From NCBI RefSeq assembly GCF_014218805.1, contig NZ_JACJUV010000001.1:2864501-2928500 (forward strand): a DNA stretch of 64,000 bases. Reading direction: 5' to 3'. This stretch comes from Teredinibacter franksiae. GTDB taxonomy: Bacteria; Pseudomonadota; Gammaproteobacteria; Pseudomonadales; Cellvibrionaceae. The translations under genes and the position numbers were made by a program. This document shows positions 43,895 to 53,348 of the stretch, one piece after another. The notes beneath the pieces were generated by a model that saw nothing but the letters and a program-made list of their open reading frames with translations, was not told the DNA's origin and did not search any database. Every line of letters starts with the position of its first letter. The first letter of the stretch is position 1.

Positions 43895-44485
43895 TCATTG
43901 GTTTGTGCCAAATCCAGGCTTTTCCGGTTCTGAAACCAGAGAGAGTAGTCTGTCGCATGCCTCAACTATGTACGTAGAAATATACGCTACGTAATGGTCG
44001 TTTGCATTATAGGGGTCGTGAATGTACCACTTTTTGTTATTGTGCAATGTACCTAATAAAAGAATGTCGTTTTTAATGCCCAGTGCTTGTAGTTGTCGGC
44101 AGTGGTCGGGTTCAAAACAAATGTACATATCACCTGTTTGATGCTCAAAATCGTTGTAGCAGGTGGTAATATGTCCTGACATATCAATCCCTAGTTTTTC
44201 CGATTTTTCACGAACTCTAATATTTGCTGGCTTACCACTGTGGGTTGTTAAACCGAATGAAGCTACGGGGATCTGATTTTGTCGCGAACAATAGATGTCT
44301 GCTAATGCACTGCGGCAAATGTTCCCTTTACAGACGAAAACTAACCGCTTAACCCTAGAGTTAACGATTCCATAGTTACCAAAAATACCAAGATACCCAA
44401 AAAGAGTGGCTTTGATGTATTTTAGTAAACCGGATTTACTGCCGTAATAATTTGCGATGTGGGTAAAGATTCTATTAGTAATCAT
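43895..44485 (-). CDS. Low-molecular-weight protein tyrosine phosphatase-like
   Basis: The 196-residue protein has the phosphatase loop VCKGNICRSALAD (CX5R-S) near residue 50 and the acid-loop segment IHDPYNANDHY near 165. A 45-residue N-terminal extension with basic residues precedes it, longer than Wzb (about 147). Wzb-type phosphatases act on the autophosphorylated chain-length kinase, but no tyrosine kinase is encoded in this window. It sits between the ligase and acyltransferase genes, with an 8-bp gap to the ligase gene. Confidence 0.87.
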   Translation of the reverse strand: MITNRIFTHIANYYGSKSGLLKYIKATLFGYLGIFGNYGIVNSRVKRLVFVCKGNICRSALADIYCSRQNQIPVASFGLTTHSGKPANIRVREKSEKLGIDMSGHITTCYNDFEHQTGDMYICFEPDHCRQLQALGIKNDILLLGTLHNNKKWYIHDPYNANDHYVAYISTYIVEACDRLLSLVSEPEKPGFGTNQ

Positions 44486-44492
44486 GATGTTG

Positions 44493-45578
44493 TCAGTGGG
44501 AGTATATTTGAAATTTCTTGAGCTTTAAGGCGGGCTTTTCTATCAGTTTCCATGACAGAGCTGCTAATAGAATCGAAATAGCCAGAGCCAAATACGAAGA
44601 CCAGTAATGTGTCGTTTCACTGGTATATAGAAAATGGTTTATTACAGGCATATGCCAAATATAAAGGCCATAGGATATGTCGTTACCTCTTAGGACTTTT
44701 CTGGTAAACGGTTGTAGGCTGTATGACACACGAAATATGACAATGGCAAGTGCTGCAAATATAACAGGAGAAACGTAATTTCCAAGCGCTAAACCATTCT
44801 GACTGGCATAAAAAGCGAATACCATATAAGCACCAACTAATGGAAGTGCAGGGACTCGTGTCAGTAAGCTGTGAATGCGGTCATATTCTCTTTGAAAAAT
44901 AATGCCTATAACGAACATATAAAACCACGGAATAAAGCTTACGCGGAATAGCTTCCAAGTTGTACTGCCTCCAAATTCTGGAGCAGTATATACGAGAGCT
45001 CTGTTCGCTAGTAAAAATAGTAGGGCAAGTAGTAGCAGATTTTGTGTCGATAGGAGATTCCATTTTCGCATCAGTATATAGACAATTGGCGTTATTAAGT
45101 AAAACTGAAGCTCCACACAAATGGTCCAAAGGCTACCGTTTAATACGCCATCTCCAAAGGCACGCATAAAATCGGGGTTGTAAAACTGGACAAAGGAGGA
45201 TTTTGCGGCTATGAGAAGTAATAATTCATGTGTTTGTACCTGCTCGGCCTGGAAATAGCCGGTAAGGGCAATCGCGACAACGTTTATTACTACACATACT
45301 ATCAATGCGGGGTAGATACGTAGCGCCCGATTTTTACCAAATTCTCGTAGGTTCGGCTTGCTTTCGTAGGACTTACTTATTAAGTACCCGCTTATAAAAA
45401 AGAAAACGGGTACGCCTGGAAAAAGTAGTATTAGCCTAAAAAAAATCGACTCTGATGCAAGGTTGGGGATATAGTGAAAGCAATGAAACATTGCAACTTG
45501 AAAAGCCGCAAGTAATCTTACTAAGTCTAAACTGTTGTTTCTAAAATCGGGTGTTGTCATATCTGCCGATATCATCAT
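44493..45578 (-). CDS. Acyltransferase 3 family (OafA-like)
   Basis: The 361-residue protein has 10 membrane helices and the family marks LDLVRLLAAFQVAMFHCFHY (catalytic histidine region), FFFISGYLISKSYESKPN (the R/K-rich loop), and GNDISYGLYIWHMPVINHFL. It moves acyl groups, usually acetyl, to sugars at the membrane. The start could instead be ATG 45560. It overlaps nothing and lies 8 bp from the phosphatase gene, so it joins the same minus-strand operon. It gives the locus a second O-acylation system beside MBOAT. Confidence 0.9.
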   Translation of the reverse strand: MMISADMTTPDFRNNSLDLVRLLAAFQVAMFHCFHYIPNLASESIFFRLILLFPGVPVFFFISGYLISKSYESKPNLREFGKNRALRIYPALIVCVVINVVAIALTGYFQAEQVQTHELLLLIAAKSSFVQFYNPDFMRAFGDGVLNGSLWTICVELQFYLITPIVYILMRKWNLLSTQNLLLLALLFLLANRALVYTAPEFGGSTTWKLFRVSFIPWFYMFVIGIIFQREYDRIHSLLTRVPALPLVGAYMVFAFYASQNGLALGNYVSPVIFAALAIVIFRVSYSLQPFTRKVLRGNDISYGLYIWHMPVINHFLYTSETTHYWSSYLALAISILLAALSWKLIEKPALKLKKFQIYSH

Positions 45579-45599
45579 CAGGTTAAGCGTTAAATAGCG

Positions 45600-46691
45600 T
45601 TATACATAATATTCAATGTAGCGATTGAGCATCTTTTCAATACTGTAACTTTCAAAGGCCTGCTCAGCGGCGTTGTTGCCAATGAATTGTGCTTTTTCTT
45701 TATTCTCGATTAGCCCAATAATACACGTTGCGACGTCTGCAGCGCTATGTGAGCTTGAGATACAGCCACTGACGTTATTAGACACTATTTCCTCAACTCC
45801 AGAGGGAGTGGAGATAATTGGGAGTTGGTTAGCCATAGCCTGTGTCAATGCTAGAGGGTGACCTTCTGAGGACGAGGTCATTAAAAACAGATCCAGGCTG
45901 GATAGAAAATCACGAATATCTTTTGTAAAGCCTAAGAAGTGCACGTACGTCTGGAGCCCTAGTCGTTCCACTTGTTCTTGTAGTGGCATCATTTGATTGT
46001 CATTCCCTTGCCCGGCAACGGCTAAATGACACCGGTAATTTTTCGTGTGTAATGCCTGTATAACGTCTATAGCGAGAGGGTAGTTCTTTGGTTTCCGAAT
46101 ATTGCCAACTGCGCCGATTAATATAGTGTTACTGCACAGTTTTAAGGTGCTTCGCAGCTTGGGTTTAGTTATTTTTGAATATTGTGAAAGATCTATCCCA
46201 TTCTGCACGGTGGTGATTTGGCTGGCGCTTAAGAGGGGCATAGACAAAAGGATGTTTTCAATACGCGTAGTTACGGCAACTATTTTTTTGGCTCCCAAGC
46301 GAAGTGCTGCAAGCTTCAATAGTTTGAACCTTTCTTTCGGTGAAATATCAACCTCACCATGAAATGTGGCCACTACCGGTATGCGTTTTATAAGACCAGC
46401 GATAGAGCAGTATACATTCGAGCCTAATAGGTGTGATTGAATTAAATCTATATCGTGTTTTCTTATTACACTGATAACTTGTCTTAAATAAGCAAGATTA
46501 AAAGAACCTTTGCAATCGAGGACGATTGTGTGGATGCCCATCTCATGCAGTTGATCTTTCACCCATCCTGGGCCTCGTATAAGTGCAATACTGTTAAAGC
46601 TACTTTTTGAAGTGGCTTCTGCAAGTTGTAAAAAAACTGTTTCGGCTCCGCCGGGCCCAGTTGTATCGATTACGTGGAGTATATTTTTCAT
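45600..46691 (-). CDS. Glycosyltransferase, GT4-like
   Basis: The 363-residue protein begins KNILHVIDTTGPGGAETVFL (GT4 glycine loop), then HDIDLIQSHLLGSNVYCSIA, VVATFHGEVDISPKE, LIGAVGNIRKPKNYPLAIDV and VHFLGFTKDIRDFLSSLDLF, with the EX7E-type block SSSEGHPLALTQAMANQLP. It transfers a sugar from a nucleotide or lipid donor at the cytoplasmic face. It is in the minus-strand run with flippase and acyltransferase genes. Base use is AT-rich as in the whole central cassette. Confidence 0.9.
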   Translation of the reverse strand: MKNILHVIDTTGPGGAETVFLQLAEATSKSSFNSIALIRGPGWVKDQLHEMGIHTIVLDCKGSFNLAYLRQVISVIRKHDIDLIQSHLLGSNVYCSIAGLIKRIPVVATFHGEVDISPKERFKLLKLAALRLGAKKIVAVTTRIENILLSMPLLSASQITTVQNGIDLSQYSKITKPKLRSTLKLCSNTILIGAVGNIRKPKNYPLAIDVIQALHTKNYRCHLAVAGQGNDNQMMPLQEQVERLGLQTYVHFLGFTKDIRDFLSSLDLFLMTSSSEGHPLALTQAMANQLPIISTPSGVEEIVSNNVSGCISSSHSAADVATCIIGLIENKEKAQFIGNNAAEQAFESYSIEKMLNRYIEYYV

Positions 46692-46773
46692 TGATCAGCA
46701 CTCATTGCAGTCTGTCAGTATTTTTAAATTCAGTGGTTATAAAAATTCTTTGTGAGGCTAAGTAATTCGTACT

Positions 46774-48267
46774 TTATGCAGAATCGCTAATGCTCTTTTT
46801 ACCACGGTGCTTCATTTTCATTTTTAGGCCATCGGCTAGGTTAACCAGTATTTTCCTTAGTGTGGAGTCTCTCAGAATAACTAAAAATACAGCGAGCATT
46901 ACTACGCAAAGGTTAATCGATCGATATAATATGTTTGTCAATAGATTGTCTGCGTCAAATAAGTAGGCGACTGAAAGGCTCAAGCAGGCAACAAGAGACA
47001 GTGAGAATAGGTTCGAAAGCTGTAGTTCCATATCGTAGAATTTTTTCGACGCATAGAAAACAATAAAAAACTGAATTATATTCGCAGCCATGGTGGCTAT
47101 TGCTGCACCTACAAATCCATATTCTGGTATTAAAGCAAAATAGAAGATTGTGACAATAGCGGCCGTAAGGTAGCTATTTTTACTCATCCATCCAGTTTTT
47201 TCTTTTACGAGAAAGCTAAAGTTATTAAAAATGGTTAGGCAATAAAACACTACGGAAAAAATCAAGAACGGCGCGGCATTACTGGAAGGATAAAAATCCT
47301 CCGCTGCCATTATGTGAATGACAACGTCGGAAAACAAGCTGATAGCGATGGCTGGAACAATAAGGGCTACTGTGGCGATCTTAAATACGGTCTGATAAGT
47401 TGCGATTGCATTTTTTTGTTTATATATTCTAAACCTTTCAGTCTGCCAGTATTGAAGGAAGGGTGTCCATATGAGTAAGAATATTATGCTGCTGAATTTT
47501 GTCGCAAGCTCGAAAAGCCCGACGTCGTCAAGTGAGCTAAATATACGGATAAAGTATCTATTGGCGGAGCCGATGTATAAACCTGCGATACCGCCAATCC
47601 AAAGTGGAAGTGAGAACTTGAATAAGGTAATAGAAATCTTTTTCTCGAAGCTTATGCCAGTTTGTCGAACTGTTCGAATCGTAAGGTAAGTGGCAAAAAG
47701 TAATGACGAGCACATAGCGCTCGCAGCGACCCCAAGTACACCCCAGTTTAGGTATACGATGAAGTACAAGTTCAGTGAGAGTTGAAGTACGAGCTTGGAT
47801 AAGCTTAAGCCAACAAAAAGCCAAGGCTTTTGCTGTATTCGAATATAGATAAGCGCGTAATTTTCTAATGCATTGGTAAGTACAACAATTGAGAACATTG
47901 CCAGCGCAGTGGAGTATTCAGTGCTGCCGAATAGAAGAGATGATGCTTGAGTGCTTAGGAGCATTACGCAAGAAACAGTTATTCCGCTTGTAATCGCTGT
48001 AATAATGAGAGCAGAAGATATTAGCCGCTTTCGTGCTTGTTCGCTCTTTTGTTCATAGTAGTATTTTGGAACGGCATTGAACATATGCCCGCCAAATAAC
48101 AATTCAACCAGGCTGACCAAAAACACTAATAATCCAATTACCCCGTAGTCTGCTGGCGAGAGAAAACGGGTGTAGACCGGAAGCATAATAAACCCGACCA
48201 GCTGGCGGCTAATATTGCCTACAGCGTAAATCGTAGAGTGTTTTACCATTTTTGTTGCTTGGGACAT
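46774..48267 (-). CDS. Wzx-type flippase
   Basis: The 497-residue protein has about 14 membrane segments and the polysaccharide-transporter pattern (KHSTIYAVGNISRQLVGFIM, LPVYTRFLSPADYGVIGLLV, FELATKFSSIIFLLIWTPFL, YGFVGAAIATMAANIIQFFI). It flips undecaprenyl-linked repeat units to the periplasm. With the ligase/polymerase-like gene and Wza/Wzc-like genes it completes a Wzx/Wzy-dependent pathway. GGAG precedes the ATG at 5 bases. The C-terminal tail is basic (MKMKHRGKKS). Confidence 0.92.
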   Translation of the reverse strand: MSQATKMVKHSTIYAVGNISRQLVGFIMLPVYTRFLSPADYGVIGLLVFLVSLVELLFGGHMFNAVPKYYYEQKSEQARKRLISSALIITAITSGITVSCVMLLSTQASSLLFGSTEYSTALAMFSIVVLTNALENYALIYIRIQQKPWLFVGLSLSKLVLQLSLNLYFIVYLNWGVLGVAASAMCSSLLFATYLTIRTVRQTGISFEKKISITLFKFSLPLWIGGIAGLYIGSANRYFIRIFSSLDDVGLFELATKFSSIIFLLIWTPFLQYWQTERFRIYKQKNAIATYQTVFKIATVALIVPAIAISLFSDVVIHIMAAEDFYPSSNAAPFLIFSVVFYCLTIFNNFSFLVKEKTGWMSKNSYLTAAIVTIFYFALIPEYGFVGAAIATMAANIIQFFIVFYASKKFYDMELQLSNLFSLSLVACLSLSVAYLFDADNLLTNILYRSINLCVVMLAVFLVILRDSTLRKILVNLADGLKMKMKHRGKKSISDSA

Positions 48268-48428
48268 ATAGCTCCGTGGGTCTCGCTACCTGATTTTTGA
48301 TTATGTATCGCAGTGCTGCGGCATTATAGGGATAGCTGCTACCTAAGGCGACATATTTGGCTATACGGGATTAATATTGTAGAGAGCGAATTTGGGGGCT
48401 TGCACATGGGGCGGCGGTGCTCTATAGG

Positions 48429-49523
48429 CTAGTTGTGATAGTAATATTTCAGCGTGTCCAAGCAGGTTCGTTCAATTGTATAAGCCGTTGGTAAGTAGGG
48501 CGCTGCGGTCGTGGGGCGTAGTACCTTGACTACAGCAGAAGCGTAGCCGGCCGAATTGTGGTCAGTAACGAGGTAGTCGCGCTGTTCAGCCAATAGAACA
48601 GATAAGCCACCAACGCTATGGCAAACAAACTTTGTTCCAAGTGAAAGCGCCTCTAGGGCAGTCATGGGAAGCCCTTCGTGATCGGAGCACATGACTATAA
48701 CGTCAAGGTGCGCGATGCAGGAGATAATATCAGTTCTATGGCCATGAAATTGGCAGTTTTCAAGAAGGTTAAGGGATGCTGCTGACTGTTTTAGTTGGGC
48801 TTCTAGTTTGCCCTCGCCGAAAACATGAAATTGCCAGTTTGTGTTGCTGTGTAACTTAAGTAGTGAGGCGGCCATCTCTAAAAACATGTCGATTCGTTTT
48901 ACAGGGTCTAGCCGCCCAATGATGCCTACGTGGGTTTTGTTTTGCGCTGACGATTTGAAATCGATAGTGTCGGGAATTCCAGAACTCTCTTGATGGGGAA
49001 CTCCATTGTAAACAGTCCCAACTTTTTTTGAGCCGTAGATGGGTAGTAGTTGTTTGCCTAGTGCATCGCTGACCGCGATAACATTGTCCTGCAGCCATTG
49101 CCCGCATAGGGTATCAATCCTATGTAGTAGTAATTTAAGCCCCCTGTGCTGGAATTCCGGAGAGCCATGAATGGTTCGAATACACCGAGATCGTACGGTG
49201 AACCTGTTGGCGATACTTCCTAAAATATTTTCTTTTTGGCGGTGGGTGTGCACTACGTCGGGTTTTGATTCATTGAGCAGCTGGCAAAGACCCGTGAATA
49301 TTCTCCAAGGAGAGAGTGTATTTTCATCGAGAATGCTGACCTTGACCCCAACGATACGGAGTTTTTCCGCAAGTAAATACTCGTTGAGAATGATTGCATG
49401 TACATCGTGCGATTTATGCATTTCTTTGAGTAGCGTGTAAGCTTGTACCTCAGCCCCAGCCCAGCGATCCCCAGAAATTATGTGTACAATGCGCAATCTT
49501 TGTGAATCCTGTTTTTGTATCAT
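48429..49523 (-). CDS. Glycosyltransferase, GT4-like
   Basis: The ATG at 49523 is preferred to the TTG at 49541. The about 364-residue protein has RIVHIISGDRWAGAEVQAYT, KPDVVHTHRQKENILGSIAN, RCIRTIHGSPEFQHRGLKLL, THVGIIGRLDPVKRIDMFLE, and the donor block SDHEGLPMTALEALSLGTKF. It is a second GT4-type transferase of the locus, diverged from the one at 45600. It is the first gene of the minus-strand run and is divergent from the GT2 gene at 49596. Confidence 0.9.
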   Translation of the reverse strand: MIQKQDSQRLRIVHIISGDRWAGAEVQAYTLLKEMHKSHDVHAIILNEYLLAEKLRIVGVKVSILDENTLSPWRIFTGLCQLLNESKPDVVHTHRQKENILGSIANRFTVRSRCIRTIHGSPEFQHRGLKLLLHRIDTLCGQWLQDNVIAVSDALGKQLLPIYGSKKVGTVYNGVPHQESSGIPDTIDFKSSAQNKTHVGIIGRLDPVKRIDMFLEMAASLLKLHSNTNWQFHVFGEGKLEAQLKQSAASLNLLENCQFHGHRTDIISCIAHLDVIVMCSDHEGLPMTALEALSLGTKFVCHSVGGLSVLLAEQRDYLVTDHNSAGYASAVVKVLRPTTAAPYLPTAYTIERTCLDTLKYYYHN

Positions 49524-49595
49524 TTTAATTCTTACGCTCAAAGAATGCGTTTAAAACGGGGATTTACTACCAATTCATAAAGGAGTGATAGAACG

Positions 49596-50735
49596 ATGTT
49601 GCTGTTTGCCTTTTGGCTGCTCGCCATTCTAGCGATATACAGTTACTTTTTGTATCCCGTGATACTAAAGATTCTTGTAAAAGATACGGGTGTAAAAGAT
49701 GTCGATACTTTAGCTGAGGTCAATTGGCCCAAAATCTCGTTGGTTATTACAGCTTTCAATGAGGAAGGGCGTATTCGTCAAAAGCTCACAAATACGCTGC
49801 AGCTTAAGTACGCCGGGGAGCTAGAAATTATTGTCGCCTCTGACTGCTCGGACGATAACACAGATGACATTGTTCGCGAGTATGCCGACAAAAATGTGGT
49901 GCTGGTGCGCGCCCAAGAGCGGTTAGGGAAAGAAAACGCTCAACTTACCGCTATTAAAGAGGTGTCTGGCGAAATTGTGGTTTTTTCGGACACAGCAACA
50001 GAAATTCCTGAGGATGCATTGGATAAGTTAGTGCAGCATTTCGCTGATCCTGAGGTGGGTGGTGTATCCAGTGAGGATCGGTTTATCTCTCAGGATGGCA
50101 GCGTCGCTGGTGAGGGCGCTTACGTTAAGTATGAAATGTGGCTGCGTCAGCAGGAGTCCAAATTGGCGGGCTTGGTTGGCCTTAGCGGTTCGTTTTTTGC
50201 TGCGAGGAAAGAGGTGTGTTCTGAGTGGGATATCCATTCCCCTAGCGACTTCAATACCGCGCTAAATTGTGCTCGGCTTGGCTATAGGGCAATTACAGCG
50301 CCAGATGTTCTGGGTTACTATCAGGACCTTAAAGACCCCTCAAAGGAGTATGCGCGCAAGGTGCGTACGGTAATCCGTGGGATGACAGCGTTAAAGCGCC
50401 ATTCCGATGTATTGAATGTGCGTAAATTCGGGCTGTTTTCTTTTCAGGTATGGAGCCACAAGTTTATGCGTTGGGCTGTACCTTGGGTGTTGTTGGGGTT
50501 GTTTGTGGTGAGCGCGCTAGTGGCGAATGCGGGTGGTATATATATGTTAGCGTTTCTGGGGCAGATAACGTTTTATGGCGTGGCAATTGCGGGTCATTTT
50601 AATGAGTCGCTTCACCGGTTTGGAGTCGTCAAATTAGTGTACTTTTTTGTCCAAGTTAATGTGGCTCTGTTTGACGCCTCTTGTAAGTTTTTTGCAGGAA
50701 AGCGTATGACAACCTGGAAGCCGTCGGCGAGATGA
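49596..50735 (+). CDS. Glycosyltransferase family 2, membrane-bound
   Basis: The 379-residue protein starts with a membrane segment (MLLFAFWLLAILAIYSYFLY), then a GT-A domain: KISLVITAFNEEGRIRQKLT, LEIIVASDCSDDNTDDIVRE, GEIVVFSDTATEIPEDALDK (metal motif SDTA instead of DAD), GEGAYVKYEMWLRQQESKLA, a QxxRW-like region near SKEYARKVRTVIRG, and C-terminal helices (about 300-370). It resembles synthase-type enzymes that extend and extrude glycans, as in XrtA loci. AGGAG is upstream. It overlaps the DegT-like gene by 4 bases, hinting at a shared step. Confidence 0.88.
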   Translation: MLLFAFWLLAILAIYSYFLYPVILKILVKDTGVKDVDTLAEVNWPKISLVITAFNEEGRIRQKLTNTLQLKYAGELEIIVASDCSDDNTDDIVREYADKNVVLVRAQERLGKENAQLTAIKEVSGEIVVFSDTATEIPEDALDKLVQHFADPEVGGVSSEDRFISQDGSVAGEGAYVKYEMWLRQQESKLAGLVGLSGSFFAARKEVCSEWDIHSPSDFNTALNCARLGYRAITAPDVLGYYQDLKDPSKEYARKVRTVIRGMTALKRHSDVLNVRKFGLFSFQVWSHKFMRWAVPWVLLGLFVVSALVANAGGIYMLAFLGQITFYGVAIAGHFNESLHRFGVVKLVYFFVQVNVALFDASCKFFAGKRMTTWKPSAR

Positions 50736-51892
50736 TGCGTTGTTTGCCCCCAGTTGGCCGCGCCCTGGATTTGGGTACCGCTAAACGAAATTTACCAGAA
50801 TTTTTCGGGTTCAGCTCATTATGGTTAAACAGTGGAACCGCGGCCTTGTCCGTCGCCTGCAGTATTGCGCGTAGCGCGCGTCCGGAAATAGAGTCCCCGA
50901 AAGTCATATTGCCGGCCTACGGTTGTCCAGACCTTGTAGCCGCGGCTATTTTTGCGGGCGTCAAGCCGGTGTTGGTTGATATAGGTAGTGAAGACCCTGG
51001 TTACAACATAGAAGCTCTCGAGCAGGCGTTGAGCAATCAAGTTGTCGCTGTGGTTGCCGTCAATTTTCTGGGTCTTCGGGAGCGTCTTGAGTCTATTCAG
51101 GCGCTAACGGAGCCGCGCGGTATTCTGTTAATTGAAGATCGGGCGCAAAGCTTTCCTGAAGAGCTGTTGGATGATGCTGGATCGACATTGGCGGATATGG
51201 TGCTCACATCCTTTGGTCGCGGGAAGCCCGTAAATTTAATGGGAGGTGGGTTGTTGTTGGTTGCAGAGCAGTGGCAAGCTTTACTTCAGCGTTGGCGGGA
51301 GGAAAGCAGTTTCCGATCCAGCTTGGGTCTATTGAGGGACTCGGGCGGTAAGGCGAGTTCAATTACATATCAATGCAAAGCGCGTATCTTTAATACGCTT
51401 CTACGTCCCAGTATGTACTATTGGCTAAATCTTCTGCCATTTTTAAAGCTGGGTGCAACCGAACACCATCCACTGTTAAATATATCGACTATTTCGGCTG
51501 GGGAAGCGAGGCATGCTGGAAGTAACATTTTGGGGTATGTAAACGAAGACCGATCGGTAGAGCTTTGGTATTCCGCGCAGTTGCCGGGCAGTGCTGGTGT
51601 GAAGTTGTTACCCAAGGTGTTAGCATCGCGCGCTGGGCGCTTGTTACGATATCCGCTGTTGGTATCTGCGCCGGAAAATGACGCCATGCGTGGGGCGTTA
51701 TTATCAAGCCGCCTTGGGGTATCTCCTTTTTATGAACGGGCATTGGTCGATATTCCGGGCATTGCCGATAAAGTGGAGATAGCCGATAGAGTGGATGGTG
51801 CTCGCCAATTTGCGCGAAGCCTCCTAACGTTGCCTGTACATTCTGGTGTGCGAGTGCGCGACCAAAAATTAATTTTGCGTCTATTAAAGTAA
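50732..51892 (+). CDS. DegT/DnrJ/EryC1-type PLP-dependent protein
   Basis: The 386-residue protein shows the DegT fold pattern: SLWLNSGTAALSVACSIARS, VILPAYGCPDLVAAAIFAGV, KPVLVDIGSEDPGYNIEALE, VVAVVAVNFLGLRERLESIQ, ILLIEDRAQSFPEELL and SFGRGKPVNLMGGGLLLVAE, where the lysine after SFGRG takes the place of the PLP lysine. The classic aspartate of the PLP pyridine (EDxAQ) is kept (IEDRAQS). It may transaminate a sugar, or be a non-catalytic relative used in modification. Its start is in the ATGA overlap with the GT2 gene. Confidence 0.8.
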   Translation: MMRCLPPVGRALDLGTAKRNLPEFFGFSSLWLNSGTAALSVACSIARSARPEIESPKVILPAYGCPDLVAAAIFAGVKPVLVDIGSEDPGYNIEALEQALSNQVVAVVAVNFLGLRERLESIQALTEPRGILLIEDRAQSFPEELLDDAGSTLADMVLTSFGRGKPVNLMGGGLLLVAEQWQALLQRWREESSFRSSLGLLRDSGGKASSITYQCKARIFNTLLRPSMYYWLNLLPFLKLGATEHHPLLNISTISAGEARHAGSNILGYVNEDRSVELWYSAQLPGSAGVKLLPKVLASRAGRLLRYPLLVSAPENDAMRGALLSSRLGVSPFYERALVDIPGIADKVEIADRVDGARQFARSLLTLPVHSGVRVRDQKLILRLLK

Positions 51893-51969
51893 AAAATATT
51901 GTTGTTGTTTGTAGTTGAAAGTTGTACCTCAATATTGCGAAAGTGGAATTTGTAGAAAAGGAAAACATA

Positions 51970-53217
51970 ATGAGCTTACCCTATGCCTTTGTCATTAATC
52001 ATGTTGGTGAAGGAAGCCCCAAAATTAAGCAGTACAACTTAAGTACCTTGGCAATAGTTCGATCATTGGGACGTCGAGGTGTGCCGGTGGTTTTAATTAC
52101 GACTAGTAGCCGTGATGCGGTCCTCTCGTCTAAATATGTCACTCATACGGAATTCTGTCCGTTTTTACATGATTCAGAAGAGGCGTTGCTGTCTTTTTGT
52201 TTGCAGGTGGCGGAGAAATATCCGGGCGATAAAGTGCTTCTTCCTGCGGTGGATGAATGCTCATATTTTGTCGGCAAATATCATCAACAGTTGTCCAAAT
52301 CCTATTTAATCCCCGCGCCTAACTGGAATTCTGTCAGTAAAATTAATAACAAGCGTTTTCAATATGAAACCGCAGAATCATTAGGAATTCCCATTCCGGA
52401 AACTTACTACGCACAAGCGCCGGAAGAAGTTGAAAAGCTGGCGGGTGAAATCAGTAACTATCCGTATGTTATTAAGCCGAATGTGTCGTTTGAGTGGAAG
52501 TTAAAAGCCGCGAAATCTAAGGTGAAAGGCAAAAAAGGTGTTTTGGTTAAAGACGCCACTCATCTTCGTGAAGTGGCCAAAGAAATATTTGTCCCAGGCC
52601 ATGAGTTCATGATCCAAGAGGTGATTGGTGGTCGTGACGAACGGTTAGTGACGTGTATAGGTTTTTATACGGAAGGTGGTGAGCCTCATTCGTGGTTTAT
52701 TCGAAAAAAATACAGGCAGTGCCCGGTAGATTTTGGTTACTGTACTATGACTGAATCCTGCCATAACGATCAGGTTTTCCAGCAAACGACACAGCTGTTA
52801 AAGGCCATGGATTATTATGGTATTGCCGGCGTGGAGTGGAAACTCGATCCTAAAACGGATAAATACAAATTAATTGAAATTAATGGTCGACCGGTGAATA
52901 CCACTGGCTGCGCCATGGCGTCTGGGGTTGATTTACCTGCTATTGCGTATTTTTACGCAATAGGAAAGTCACTTCCGCCGGTAACAAACTGGGAAGATGG
53001 GCAGCGCTGGGCTTGGTTGACCAATGACTTTTGGGCTGCAAAAGAGCTTATATCAGAAGGTAATCTGACCTGGACAGAATGGTATTCGTCGATTAAAAAT
53101 ATAAAGGCGGATGCGGTTTTTGCTTGGGATGATTTTGGGATGTCGTTTAGTTACATGTCCAGTTTTCTACTGGGACTGGTAAAAGGGAAAATATCAAGCA
53201 TAATCAATAGAAAGTAA
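51970..53217 (+). CDS. ATP-grasp domain protein, second copy
   Basis: The start at 51970 (MSLPYAFVINHVGEGSPKIK) has AAAGGAAAACATA upstream and is preferred to 51922. The 415-residue protein has an N-terminal domain, then SNYPYVIKPNVSFEWKLKAA (ATP lysine), FMIQEVIGGRDERLVTCIGF and KYKLIEINGRPVNTTGCAMA with the metal-binding E and N. A C-terminal region with WAWLTNDFWAAKELISEGNL follows. It looks like carbamoyl-phosphate-synthetase-type ATP-grasp ligases of unknown substrate. It follows the DegT-like gene by 77 bp; an amide ligation onto a freed amine is a fair guess. Confidence 0.83.
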   Translation: MSLPYAFVINHVGEGSPKIKQYNLSTLAIVRSLGRRGVPVVLITTSSRDAVLSSKYVTHTEFCPFLHDSEEALLSFCLQVAEKYPGDKVLLPAVDECSYFVGKYHQQLSKSYLIPAPNWNSVSKINNKRFQYETAESLGIPIPETYYAQAPEEVEKLAGEISNYPYVIKPNVSFEWKLKAAKSKVKGKKGVLVKDATHLREVAKEIFVPGHEFMIQEVIGGRDERLVTCIGFYTEGGEPHSWFIRKKYRQCPVDFGYCTMTESCHNDQVFQQTTQLLKAMDYYGIAGVEWKLDPKTDKYKLIEINGRPVNTTGCAMASGVDLPAIAYFYAIGKSLPPVTNWEDGQRWAWLTNDFWAAKELISEGNLTWTEWYSSIKNIKADAVFAWDDFGMSFSYMSSFLLGLVKGKISSIINRK

Positions 53218-53285
53218 TTAATACATAGTAATTAATACATAGTAGTTAATAGATTGTAGTTAATAGATTGTAGTTAATTCAAAGT
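53213..53285. repeat. 14-bp tandem minisatellite after the ATP-grasp gene
   Basis: Two exact copies of AGTAATTAATACAT (53213-53240) are followed, after 3 bp, by two exact copies of AGTTAATAGATTGT (53244-53271) and a third diverged unit. The first unit overlaps the stop region of the ATP-grasp gene. It is AT-rich and non-coding, and copy number may vary between strains by slippage. Confidence 0.8.
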
Positions 53286-53348
53286 AAGAAGCAGAAAACA
53301 AAAAACAGACTGCTCAATACGTTAAAAGTTATTGCAAAAATAGGGGTC

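Noticed and set aside
43888..43965. Longer N-terminus for the ligase-like gene (start 43965)
   Set aside because: It would overlap the phosphatase gene by about 70 bases and lacks family similarity; the ATG at 43887 fits better.
53213..53285. Possible CRISPR-like array
   Set aside because: Units are adjacent without spacers and only 14 bp long; no cas genes are near.
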